Of a stretch of 64,000 nucleotides of DNA, positions 54,869-62,343 are shown in pieces. Under the pieces are notes generated by a model, which worked only from the letters and a program-made list of their open reading frames with translations, had not been told where the DNA came from and did no database searches. Location of the stretch: assembly GCA_009780115.1 (NCBI GenBank), contig WRAQ01000002.1, positions 62,001 through 126,000 of the forward strand, in the 5' to 3' direction. Position numbers and translations under genes: made by a program. The stretch's first letter is position 1. Every line of letters starts with the position of its first letter. Source of the stretch: Lachnospiraceae bacterium. Lineage in GTDB: Bacteria; Bacillota; Clostridia; Lachnospirales; Lachnospiraceae.

Positions 54869-55357
54869 TTAATATCCTAAAGCCCCAAATATCGATTCAT
54901 CATTTTCAATCCAGTCATTTACATTTATTATACGATAGTTTTCTTTATCATCTCTTACATAAACCTTTTCAATTCCAGCATTAATAATTAATCTTTTGCA
55001 CATTGCGCAACTACTAGTGTTTTCTACGTAATTTCCGGTTATTACATCGAAACCAGCTAGATACATAGAGCTTTTTAACATATCTTTCCTCGATGCACTA
55101 ATAATCGCATTTGCTTCGGCATGAACACTACGACATAGCTCATATCTTTCACCGCGAGCAATCTTTTTTTCTTCTCGTATACAAGAATTTATATCAATAC
55201 AATTTTTTCTTCCTCGTGGCGCACCTACATATCCTGTAGATATAATTTCATCATCTTTTACTAAAACTGCGCCATAATGTTTTCTAATACAAGTACATCG
55301 CTTTGATACTTGTTCTGCAATATCTAAATAATAATTAATCTTATCACGTCTTTTCAT
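54869..55357 (-). CDS. dCMP deaminase family protein (ComEB-like)
   Basis: A 162-residue zinc deaminase. The motif HAEANAI has His79 and Glu81, and the Cys ligands are Cys117 and Cys120 in SSCAMC, where the usual Pro before the first Cys is Ser. The segments KHYGAVLVKDDEIISTGYVGAPRG and NCID resemble dCMP deaminases, which make dUMP for thymidylate synthesis. GGAGAA precedes the ATG. The gene diverges from a thymidylate-kinase-like gene, so both point to pyrimidine deoxynucleotides. Both are AT-rich. Confidence 0.82.
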   Translation of the reverse strand: MKRRDKINYYLDIAEQVSKRCTCIRKHYGAVLVKDDEIISTGYVGAPRGRKNCIDINSCIREEKKIARGERYELCRSVHAEANAIISASRKDMLKSSMYLAGFDVITGNYVENTSSCAMCKRLIINAGIEKVYVRDDKENYRIINVNDWIENDESIFGALGY

Positions 55358-55510
55358 TAATAATTCTCCAATCAGATAGTTAATATGCTACATTTGTATA
55401 GTTTATCATAATATGTCAAATAATCAATAGCAAATTTGCTTTTTTTGTCGAATAATAATGTGTTTTTATAACATAGGTCACAATGCGCCCTAAAAATTGC
55501 AAAAATCTTA

Positions 55511-55539
55511 TTGTAAGGATAAACAATTTATGATATACT
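55511..55539 (+). promoter_or_regulatory. Sigma-A promoter upstream of the thymidylate-kinase-like gene
   Basis: TTGTAA (55511-55516) and TATACT (55534-55539) are separated by 17 bases. The predicted leader before TTG 55585 is about 40 nt. Confidence 0.7.
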
Positions 55540-55584
55540 CAATTTCATTAAGTAACAAAACACGTATTAATTGAGGATATAATT

Positions 55585-56202
55585 TTGTTTATAGCATTTG
55601 ATGGAATTGATGGCAGTGGGAAAACAACACTTTCGGACAAATTAACTCAATATTTAAAGAATAAAAAATATGATGTTGAATTATTCGATATGGGAAAATT
55701 TGGATTTCTAGATGAATATTTAGAAAAAATAAAAAATAAAGAAAAACTAGTTGATTCTCAAATAAGGGAGCTACTATTTTATTTTGAAGGAAATCTTTTT
55801 AGTAATTATATTAAAGAAAACAGTGAAAAAATAATAATTACTGATAGATATTTCCTATCTTATTATGCCTACGGGCCAATTAACGGAATGCCTCAAGAAG
55901 TAATATGGAAATTAGTAAACAAGATGATATCACCTGATTTTTATTTTTTTATTAATGTTTCTCCTGAAATTGCGTTAAATCGAATAATAAAATATAGAAA
56001 AATTGACATTCCCGAGATAGGATATATAAATAAACTTAGTGATAATGAAGAAGAAAATAAAAATTTATTTTTGGAATCTCAAAATAAAGTATATTCTAAT
56101 TATCTCAATATTATTAATAAGTTCAATGTCCATATAATAAATGGTAATCAAGAGATTGACAAAATCTTCAATGATATTAAGTCAATAATTAATTTAAAAT
56201 AA
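55585..56202 (+). CDS. Thymidylate kinase-like P-loop kinase
   Basis: A 205-residue kinase. The P-loop is FDGIDGSGKTTL (6-17), the DRx motif is ITDRYFLSYYAYG, and the LID-like part lies near NRIIKYRK. The start is TTG 55585 with GAGG 9 bases upstream. It differs from housekeeping dTMP kinases in its AT-rich codon use and in the DRYFLSYYAY motif (normally DRY with Ser/Thr-xA), so it may be a second, acquired copy. It lies just upstream of the RiPP-like cluster on the same strand. Confidence 0.75.
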   Translation: MFIAFDGIDGSGKTTLSDKLTQYLKNKKYDVELFDMGKFGFLDEYLEKIKNKEKLVDSQIRELLFYFEGNLFSNYIKENSEKIIITDRYFLSYYAYGPINGMPQEVIWKLVNKMISPDFYFFINVSPEIALNRIIKYRKIDIPEIGYINKLSDNEEENKNLFLESQNKVYSNYLNIINKFNVHIINGNQEIDKIFNDIKSIINLK

Positions 56203-56270
56203 ATTACAATATTTCCATATCTTCACAATTGATATGATAATATAAAATCTAATGAAAGGAGAGAAAATCT

Positions 56271-56345
56271 ATGAAATATGAAGCACCTAAAGCAAAAAAA
56301 GTGGTTGCACCTGCTGCTTTAAGAGTAGAATTAACGAGCCGTTAA
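56271..56345 (+). CDS. 24-residue peptide, candidate RiPP precursor
   Basis: This short gene has a strong ribosome site (AAAGGAG) and codes for 24 residues beginning MKYEAPKAKKVV and ending RVELTSR. The Tyr-x-x-Pro pattern (YEAP, residues 3-6) is the motif that PqqD-like recognition domains bind in lasso-peptide leaders. A hairpin follows at 56356-56417, and then an ABC exporter, a nucleotidyltransferase-fold protein, a PqqD-like protein and a CPBP protease. No Cys is present, and the C-terminal half offers Thr, Ser, Glu and Arg side chains. Translation is well supported; the precursor role is inferred from context. Confidence 0.6.
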   Translation: MKYEAPKAKKVVAPAALRVELTSR

Positions 56346-56355
56346 AATTGTAAAA

Positions 56356-56417
56356 ATGATTGCGTCTGCAAATTGATATTACGATTATGTTAATTATTTT
56401 TGTAGGCGCAAAATCAT
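56356..56417 (+). promoter_or_regulatory. Attenuator-like hairpin between the peptide and transporter genes
   Basis: ATGATTGCGTCTGCAAA (56356-56372) pairs with TTTGTAGGCGCAAAATCAT (56399-56417), allowing one 2-base bulge and G-U pairs. No T-run follows. Hairpins here in peptide operons commonly let the precursor be made in excess over the downstream proteins. Confidence 0.7.
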
Positions 56418-56450
56418 GTTTAAAATTATTATATTACACTAGGAGATAAT

Positions 56451-57428
56451 ATGCCTGCCATCGAAGTAAAAGACTTAAAACGCGATTATATCGTAAAAGA
56501 AGGTTCTTTCGTTAGAAAAAAGAAAAGCACTATCCAAGCTGTTAAGGGGATTAGTTTTACAGTTGAAAAAGGAGAAATTTTTGGGCTTTTAGGCCAAAAT
56601 GGTGCCGGAAAGACAACGACAATTAAAATGCTAATTACCATGCTTGCACCAACAAGCGGAGTTTGTAAAGTATTAGGTTTTGATACTTTTGGGCAAGAAA
56701 AAATGATCCGAAACCGGATTAATTTTGTCTTTGGCGGTGAATTAGGTGTATATCGCAGGCTCTCTGCCAGGGACAATCTCAAATATTTCGCCAATCTCTA
56801 TAAAATTCCACTTAGTATCCGGGATAAGCGGATTAATGAATTATTAGATTTGGTTGAACTTAGCGATAAAGCTGATTTGCGAACCGAAACTTATTCAAAA
56901 GGAATGATTCAACGTGTACAAATAGCGCGGGGGTTATTAAATAATCCGGAAGTATTATTTTTAGATGAACCAACTATCGGGCTAGACCCATTAGGCGCCG
57001 AAATGTTACGCAAAACTATTATTGATATTAATTCCCGGGGCACGACAATATTATTAACCACACACAACATGTATGAGGCAGACAAACTTTGCGGACGTAT
57101 TGCTATAATCAAAGAAGGAGAATTTCTTGCATTAGATAGCCCTATGGCTATTAAAGCAAAAGCTGCCGGTGAAACAGCTTTAGTAATTGAAATTTCGGAA
57201 AACCCAATCGGCTTAAAAGATAAAATCGCAGCATTAGATGGAGTATCTGCTGTAACATTGGATACTATCGAAGATTTTTTCAGGCTGCGTATATCTTGTA
57301 CAACCAATGGTGATTTGCAGGAACGTATTATATCACTTGTTACACCAAGGTCAATAAAATCCTTGAAAAATGAGGAAATAACACTGGAAGATGCATACAT
57401 AAAATTAGTGCGCGGTGAAGAAAAATGA
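56451..57428 (+). CDS. ABC transporter ATP-binding protein of the RiPP-like cluster
   Basis: A 325-residue ATPase of the ABC-2/DrrA-like type. Walker A is GQNGAGKTT, the signature is YSKGMIQRVQIA (with SKGM rather than SGGQ), and Walker B is VLFLDEPTIGLDP. The C-terminal 80 residues form the extra domain of this exporter class. AGGAG precedes ATG 56451. The stop overlaps the start of the first permease by 4 bases, so the exporter is made as a unit. Its position after the 24-residue peptide gene suggests peptide export or immunity. Confidence 0.88.
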   Translation: MPAIEVKDLKRDYIVKEGSFVRKKKSTIQAVKGISFTVEKGEIFGLLGQNGAGKTTTIKMLITMLAPTSGVCKVLGFDTFGQEKMIRNRINFVFGGELGVYRRLSARDNLKYFANLYKIPLSIRDKRINELLDLVELSDKADLRTETYSKGMIQRVQIARGLLNNPEVLFLDEPTIGLDPLGAEMLRKTIIDINSRGTTILLTTHNMYEADKLCGRIAIIKEGEFLALDSPMAIKAKAAGETALVIEISENPIGLKDKIAALDGVSAVTLDTIEDFFRLRISCTTNGDLQERIISLVTPRSIKSLKNEEITLEDAYIKLVRGEEK

Positions 57429-58201
57429 ACTCAAAAAGTGTGATTCTTACATCTATGCTTGTGCAAATGAAGCAAACATTTTCGCGTAATATGTTCAAAT
57501 TTACATTGTTTATCGGCCCTATTCTCCACACAATTATTCTAGGGGAAATGTATCGAAACTCTGAACAAGATAGTTTTATTGCCTATGCTGTATTGGGTGC
57601 CGGCCTTTTGAATTTATGGACATGCATTGCATTTTCTTCTGCCGGAGATATTAACCGGGAGCGGTACAGTAATACTTTATCGATCATTTTTTCCACTCCT
57701 GCCGATTTTCGCCTAATTCTTCTTGGAAAGATTTTAGGTAATACTGTGTTAGCTTTAGGCAGTTTTTTACTCACGGTAATTTTTGCAACAGTCTTTTATC
57801 GTAATCCTATTTTTGTGAATAATTGGCCCTTGCTTATCGCCGCTTTTTTATTGACAGTTCTTGCTTTTATTATCATAAGCATTTTTGTCGCATATTTACT
57901 CACCCTGTCAAGGAAAACCGAAATTTATATGAATTGTCTTGACATACCATTTGCGTTAATTTGCGGTTTCGTTTTTCCGATAGACAACTTGCCGCAATTT
58001 ATCCGGTTTATTAGCTATCTCTTTCCGCCAACATGGGCTGTGAGGTTATTACGGATGGCGGTTGTCGAAACTTCATATGGTTTTTGGGAAAATTTCATAC
58101 CTTTGATTATCACCATGGTTGTTTTTTCAATTTTGACTGCATGGTTATATCGAATTATATTTAAACAAACAAAAATTTTAGGGACATTGGAGATGGCGTA
58201 A
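57425..58201 (+). CDS. ABC-2 type permease 1 of the RiPP-like cluster
   Basis: A 258-residue membrane protein with six predicted spans. It has the ABC-2 layout: an N-terminal amphipathic segment (LVQMKQTFSRNMFKF), a cytoplasmic loop with GDINRERYSNTL and the late PIDNLPQFIRFISYLFPPTWAVRLLRM motif. The start overlaps the ATPase stop (ATGA) and its own stop overlaps the next start (TAATG). Together with the second permease it would form a heterodimeric channel. Confidence 0.85.
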   Translation: MNSKSVILTSMLVQMKQTFSRNMFKFTLFIGPILHTIILGEMYRNSEQDSFIAYAVLGAGLLNLWTCIAFSSAGDINRERYSNTLSIIFSTPADFRLILLGKILGNTVLALGSFLLTVIFATVFYRNPIFVNNWPLLIAAFLLTVLAFIIISIFVAYLLTLSRKTEIYMNCLDIPFALICGFVFPIDNLPQFIRFISYLFPPTWAVRLLRMAVVETSYGFWENFIPLIITMVVFSILTAWLYRIIFKQTKILGTLEMA

Positions 58202-58983
58202 TGATAAGACGTTTTTGTTCACAGGCATGGCTTAATGCCAAAGTAAATCAAGGTGGGTTGGATTTAACTGAATTTCTGGCCTATAGAGTGGGCATATCCA
58301 TCACTACTTTAATTTTTTATTGTCTTATCGCAAACCATGCGACAGGGCAGATAGACCTTACCCGTTGGGTGGTGGGTAATGCTTTTGCCCTCTGTATTTA
58401 TGAGTGTATATTCGGATTAGGCATCTGCTTTAATTCAGATAGATATTATGGCAGGTTGCGTTCAATTATCGTTTCACCTACAAGTAAGTTAACAGTAATT
58501 ATGTATTACGGGGTATATTCCATATTTATTGCGTTTTTGACAATCGTTGTCTCTTTTGCAACAGGCGGGTTAATTTTCGGTATACCATTTAATGATTTAA
58601 ATCTCGGGATGCTCATGTTGGCAATCTCAATCGCTGTTTTTACCTGTGTCGGATTTGGGTTTTTATTTGCTGTTCTTGCACTAATTACTGACAGCATATA
58701 TCTTTTACTTAACGCAATCGGTTTGCTCATTATCATTTTTTCAGGGGCAAATTTCCCTGTGTCACAGTTACCTGCTTTTGCCCAGTGGATTGCCCATATA
58801 TTCCCGCTATTTCGAAGTGTACAAGCCGCTAATATGAGTTTCGGCGGGGAATTTTCTTCTTTGTTCGGGCAGCTATTAATTGGTGAAGCAATTCTTGGGC
58901 TTGTGTTTTATGTTATGTCGTTCATCCTTATAAAAATCATTGAGCGGATAGCAATTAAGCGGGCCACATTGGAGATATTCTAG
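58201..58983 (+). CDS. ABC-2 type permease 2 of the RiPP-like cluster
   Basis: A 260-residue membrane protein with six predicted spans, related in plan to permease 1. It has LEFYRVG-like LTEFLAYRVGI near the N terminus, the cytoplasmic segment FNSDRYYGRLRSIIVSPTS, and the late FPVSQLPAFAQWIAHIFPLFRSVQ motif. It begins inside the stop of permease 1. Seventeen bases separate it from the nucleotidyltransferase-fold gene. Confidence 0.85.
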   Translation: MIRRFCSQAWLNAKVNQGGLDLTEFLAYRVGISITTLIFYCLIANHATGQIDLTRWVVGNAFALCIYECIFGLGICFNSDRYYGRLRSIIVSPTSKLTVIMYYGVYSIFIAFLTIVVSFATGGLIFGIPFNDLNLGMLMLAISIAVFTCVGFGFLFAVLALITDSIYLLLNAIGLLIIIFSGANFPVSQLPAFAQWIAHIFPLFRSVQAANMSFGGEFSSLFGQLLIGEAILGLVFYVMSFILIKIIERIAIKRATLEIF

Positions 58984-59000
58984 ATATTTAGGAGATTGAT

Positions 59001-59870
59001 ATGCAAATTGAAATTAAAGAGCGTAAAATATTTTTTGATGGAAAAGAAAAAATTACCTTTGATGAAATTTTACATAGTATAAGCGTTGTTGAAAATGATA
59101 TAGTCTATTTATCCGGCTCACTCATTGAAGGGTATATGAATGAATTTTCAAAAGGAATGGGAAATTTGTACTCCGATATAGATGTTTTTGTTATACGGGA
59201 TTCCGAAAAATTCAAGATGACTGATTCTGTCTATGAAACCGATGTGAATAAAACATTTTTTTGCGATAAAAATGGCCTCGATATTGAGGTTTTTGATAAA
59301 AGCTACGTGCAATCTTTATCCGATGTTCTTTCCAAGCTACGGGTAGAAAAAGGTGTTCGGGTATTTAATATTTTAAAGGAAAAACTGGATAGAGGAAATG
59401 ACAATATTTTTATTAATTCCTTTTTGAATAGATTTTTATACTCTATTTGTATTTACAATGAAAAGTCATACCAAGAGCTGCAAAGTCAAATTAATTATTC
59501 GAATTATCTAAAATTAAAACAATGTAGCTTAATTAATATTATTGACAATCTTTATGATGATGTTAAAGGAAATCTTTTCGTTCGTGAAGCAGATGCGGCA
59601 TTGCAAATATTTAGAATGATGATAATGAGCTTACTTGAAGTAGTTTTAGCTAAAGAGGAAATATTCGTTGACCGTGATAAGTGGGTTGCTTTGAAATTTA
59701 TCAACGTTACGAAATCAAAAATGAAATATAACAATATTTATAATATGTATATGGATATTTTTCGCGGTGATTTAATTGACAATGATAAATGCTTAGAAAA
59801 AATTGAGTACTATTTACCCCATTTAGAAGAAGAACTTGAAAAAATATTATTGGAGGGGCTTGAGATATGA
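59001..59870 (+). CDS. Nucleotidyltransferase-fold protein of the RiPP-like cluster
   Basis: A 289-residue protein. The nucleotidyltransferase signature is visible: a GS motif (YLSGSLIEGYM, 37-46) followed by NLYSDIDVFVI (55-65), with Asp59 and Asp61 as metal ligands and a possible third acid in LDIEVFD near 93-99. The remaining 180 residues are helical and do not match a family I know. AGGAG precedes ATG 59001 and the gene overlaps the PqqD-like gene by 4 bases. In this setting it could transfer a nucleotide to the peptide or act as a regulator or antitoxin-like partner. No classical RiPP maturase is present, so it is the main candidate modifying enzyme. Confidence 0.7.
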   Translation: MQIEIKERKIFFDGKEKITFDEILHSISVVENDIVYLSGSLIEGYMNEFSKGMGNLYSDIDVFVIRDSEKFKMTDSVYETDVNKTFFCDKNGLDIEVFDKSYVQSLSDVLSKLRVEKGVRVFNILKEKLDRGNDNIFINSFLNRFLYSICIYNEKSYQELQSQINYSNYLKLKQCSLINIIDNLYDDVKGNLFVREADAALQIFRMMIMSLLEVVLAKEEIFVDRDKWVALKFINVTKSKMKYNNIYNMYMDIFRGDLIDNDKCLEKIEYYLPHLEEELEKILLEGLEI

Positions 59871-60142
59871 AAGTCGAAAATTTAAATGAACTACAGCGCA
59901 ATAAAGATTTTATTATAAGAAAATTGGATGATGTTTATTATTTTATGTCTGGCCAAGACGTTTTTGAAGCAAATGAAATAGGCGCAACCATTGTAAATGC
60001 GGTTGGCAGAGACTTATCAATTGATGAGCTGTGTACGAGAATAGCTCAAAAATATTCATATGATGATTTGAATCAAATTCGAATTGATGTCGATTCTTAT
60101 ATTACATTTTTATTATCCGAAGGTGTACTACTGCATGAATAA
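59867..60142 (+). CDS. PqqD-like RiPP recognition element protein
   Basis: A 91-residue stand-alone PqqD-family protein. The winged-helix-like fold is signalled by VYYFMSGQDVFEANEIGATIVNAV, then LSIDELCTRIAQKY and IDVDSYITFLLSEGVLL, which align with the usual 'LNETGAxIW...L...L...G' pattern. Such proteins bind leader peptides and present them to tailoring enzymes. It starts in the stop of the nucleotidyltransferase-fold gene (ATGA, with GGAGG upstream), and its stop overlaps the CPBP gene. This gene is the strongest sign that the cluster makes a modified peptide. Confidence 0.82.
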   Translation: MKVENLNELQRNKDFIIRKLDDVYYFMSGQDVFEANEIGATIVNAVGRDLSIDELCTRIAQKYSYDDLNQIRIDVDSYITFLLSEGVLLHE

Positions 60143-60908
60143 TCATACATGGAAATTACGCGAAAATATCCGGTATGGTTCCATTTTATTTTTAGGGTTA
60201 CTGCATGTTTTTTTCGAGAATAAACTTACATTAATTTTGTTATTGTCATGGGTTTTCCTAATTTTAATTATGGGTAATGTACGTCGTTTGTCTTATACTA
60301 ATAAGCTTACATACTTTCTTAGAATGACCCTGTATTTTTTACCATACATATTACCTCCGCTTCTTTTTCTACCGCTGATAATCAGGCTAAATATAACCGT
60401 GCTATTGTATTGTTTTTTAGCAGTGGCAGTATTTATTTTTTGGTTGCTAATAAATTTAAAGGCAATAAAAATTTCACTTTCGGATGGGGTGATAGCAATT
60501 TCTCTGCAAGAATCGAAATATGTCCATTTTTTGAGAATCTATAATTCTATTGGAGCGGCAGTATGTGAGGAATTTTTCTTTAGAGGGTTTATTCTTTCTA
60601 TTGATGGTATACCGATAGGCATATTAATAGGTGTAAGCACTTTCTTTTTTATGCTTAGCCATTTTTTGCTTCCTTGGGGTGAGGGGTTTACTAAGAAAGA
60701 TTGCGCGAATCAACTGGTTTTTGGTATAATTAGCGCTACTTTATTTATTTTATCCGGATCAATTTTACCCAGCATTTTGATGCACTTGTTATTCAACTGT
60801 CCCTCAATCATTACAACTATTCGCTCTTATGAACGTCATTATATGAAGAAAGATTATTTTGATAAATTGCTGATGGAACAAAGTGTTTATGATGAACTCG
60901 AAATATAA
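60135..60908 (+). CDS. CPBP family intramembrane glutamic protease
   Basis: A 257-residue membrane protein with about seven spans. All three CPBP/Abi motifs are present: EEFFFR (145-150), FxxxH in FFMLSHF (His176) and HLLFN (217-221). ATG 60135 lies 8 bases inside the end of the PqqD-like gene, giving translational coupling; a start at 60084 would overlap it much further. In bacteriocin and RiPP loci CPBP proteases give immunity or cut the leader, and either is possible here. It is the last gene of the operon, which converges on trmL. Confidence 0.85.
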   Translation: MNNHTWKLRENIRYGSILFLGLLHVFFENKLTLILLLSWVFLILIMGNVRRLSYTNKLTYFLRMTLYFLPYILPPLLFLPLIIRLNITVLLYCFLAVAVFIFWLLINLKAIKISLSDGVIAISLQESKYVHFLRIYNSIGAAVCEEFFFRGFILSIDGIPIGILIGVSTFFFMLSHFLLPWGEGFTKKDCANQLVFGIISATLFILSGSILPSILMHLLFNCPSIITTIRSYERHYMKKDYFDKLLMEQSVYDELEI

Positions 60909-60931
60909 TCTAATTCAAACTTATCAGTACC

Positions 60932-61420
60932 CTACCAACTCAATCTTTTAAGCTCGCCCGCCATTTTCATATCGGCAAAGCCATTTTGTCTCAATGCCTC
61001 ATAAATAACAATCGCAACAGAGTTTGCCAAGTTTAATGACCTTGATTCGGGCAACATTGGGATGCGGACACAGGTTGCCTGATAATCAACAAGGATTTCT
61101 TCCGGAATACCAGCACTTTCTTTGCCAAACATTACAAAATCATCAGGGCTGTATTTTACATCAGTATAAACAGACCGGGCTTTCGTTGTCGCCATCCAGA
61201 TTTTTGCATGGGGGTTTTTACTTTTGAAAGCGGCGAAATTCTCATAAGTCGAAACATTAATATCATGCCAGTAATCCATTCCGGCCCGGCGTAATTCCTT
61301 TTCACTCAAACGAAAACCAAGCGGTTCAATTAAATGCAGGCCCGCCCCGGTCGCCATGCAGGTTCGTCCAATATTTCCGGTATTTGCCGGAATTTCCGGC
61401 TCATGTAAGATAATGTTCAT
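60932..61420 (-). CDS. trmL: tRNA (cytidine/uridine(34)-2'-O)-methyltransferase TrmL
   Basis: A SPOUT methyltransferase of 162 residues, the usual minimal length. Motifs are HEPEIPANTGNIGRTC at the N terminus, VMFGKESAGIPEEIL (motif 2) and PMLPESRSLNLANSVAIVIYEALRQ (motif 3, the knot). It methylates the wobble base of tRNA-Leu. Its start overlaps the stop of the rRNA methyltransferase gene by 1 base (TAATG), and it ends 23 bp from the convergent CPBP gene. Confidence 0.93.
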   Translation of the reverse strand: MNIILHEPEIPANTGNIGRTCMATGAGLHLIEPLGFRLSEKELRRAGMDYWHDINVSTYENFAAFKSKNPHAKIWMATTKARSVYTDVKYSPDDFVMFGKESAGIPEEILVDYQATCVRIPMLPESRSLNLANSVAIVIYEALRQNGFADMKMAGELKRLSW

Positions 61421-62238
61421 TAAAAGTTTTTCCTTTCCAAAATATAAAACATCTCATTCAAAAAAACTTTCTTTTCAATAATTGAAAATTTTTCCGGTAG
61501 TTCTTTTTCAAAGCGTGAGGAATAATATTGTTCCATCCCTTTTTCCTTGCCTGATGCACTTTTGGTGGGAAAAGAAATAATATATCGCCGGCAGTCTAGC
61601 GAATTAAGAAGCTCAAACGCCCGCCCTTTTTTCTGGTATTCTAAAAGCGGAAAAAGTTTAAATAATAAAAGAATATCACCACGAATGCCAGGCACTCCCG
61701 CTGCTGCATCATAGATAGCCGCCTGATATGCGAAACCGGATAATTCAAAATATTTATTAAGTATCGATATCGTTGCCGAACTAATATCAAAGGCAGTATA
61801 TTTTTGCGGTTTGTTTTCCAAAAAAGGAAGGGCGAGCGGATTAAAACCGCAGCCAATATCAATTACTTCATCTTCCGCTTGAATATATTTATTAAGGTAT
61901 TGATATATTTCTTCAACCTGCCTAAGCCGTTCTTTTGTCGACGAATGCAAAGCTAATAATTTAAGGGCAAATTCTTTATCCGCCCGTATGAAAGATTCAT
62001 CTTTATTAATATCTTTACCCGGATAATTAGTTAGTAATTGCTCAACCTTTAAGTAACAGTCATCTTGCAAAAATGATTCATGGATAATATGTAATTCCTT
62101 TTTTACTGCTTTAATAACGTCTTTTCGTTTCGGATAACGGGGAATAATTTCCGCGCTGATTCTGGCAACGACATTTTTGTCAACGTTGGCATATTTTTTG
62201 CTATTTAATACTTCGGTGGTGATATCTTCTATTTTCAT
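61420..62238 (-). CDS. 16S rRNA (guanine(1405)-N7)-methyltransferase family protein (RmtB/FmrO-like)
   Basis: A SAM-dependent methyltransferase of 272 residues. It shares the markers of the aminoglycoside-resistance methylases: an N-terminal KIEDITTEVLNSKKY and HIIHES region, LALHSSTKERL (96-105), the SAM motif VIDIGCGFNPLALP (125-138), LLLFKLFPLLE and ISFPTKSASGKEKGME. From memory these align throughout with RmtB. Members methylate G1405 of 16S rRNA and block 4,6-disubstituted 2-deoxystreptamine drugs. It sits among RNA-modification genes (trmL, tgt, rsmI), with ordinary composition and no mobile-element marks. Whether it protects cells or has a housekeeping role cannot be seen from sequence. 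Confidence 0.8.
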   Translation of the reverse strand: MKIEDITTEVLNSKKYANVDKNVVARISAEIIPRYPKRKDVIKAVKKELHIIHESFLQDDCYLKVEQLLTNYPGKDINKDESFIRADKEFALKLLALHSSTKERLRQVEEIYQYLNKYIQAEDEVIDIGCGFNPLALPFLENKPQKYTAFDISSATISILNKYFELSGFAYQAAIYDAAAGVPGIRGDILLLFKLFPLLEYQKKGRAFELLNSLDCRRYIISFPTKSASGKEKGMEQYYSSRFEKELPEKFSIIEKKVFLNEMFYILERKNF

Positions 62239-62295
62239 GTAAACTCCATATTTGCATACTTTAGACCGCAGTACAAATTTGCCATGTAAAGTATT

Positions 62296-62341
62296 AATTT
62301 ATTTTTGGTGCCGAGTCTTTACTCGATGCCTTAAATAAATT
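62296..62341 (-). repeat. 46-bp hairpin element abutting the tgt stop codon, copy 2
   Basis: The outer arms AATTTAT and ATAAATT pair, as do the inner arms GTGCCGAGT and ACTCGATGC (with G-U type mismatches). The plus-strand layout TTTATTTTTGGTGCCG matches TTTATTTTTGATGTCG at 42103. It lies 2 bases after the tgt stop codon. Confidence 0.6.
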
Positions 62342-62343
62342 CT

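Noticed and set aside
56271..60908. Lasso-peptide biosynthetic cluster
   Set aside because: The YxxP motif and PqqD-like protein fit, but there is no asparagine-synthetase-like cyclase or transglutaminase-like leader protease.
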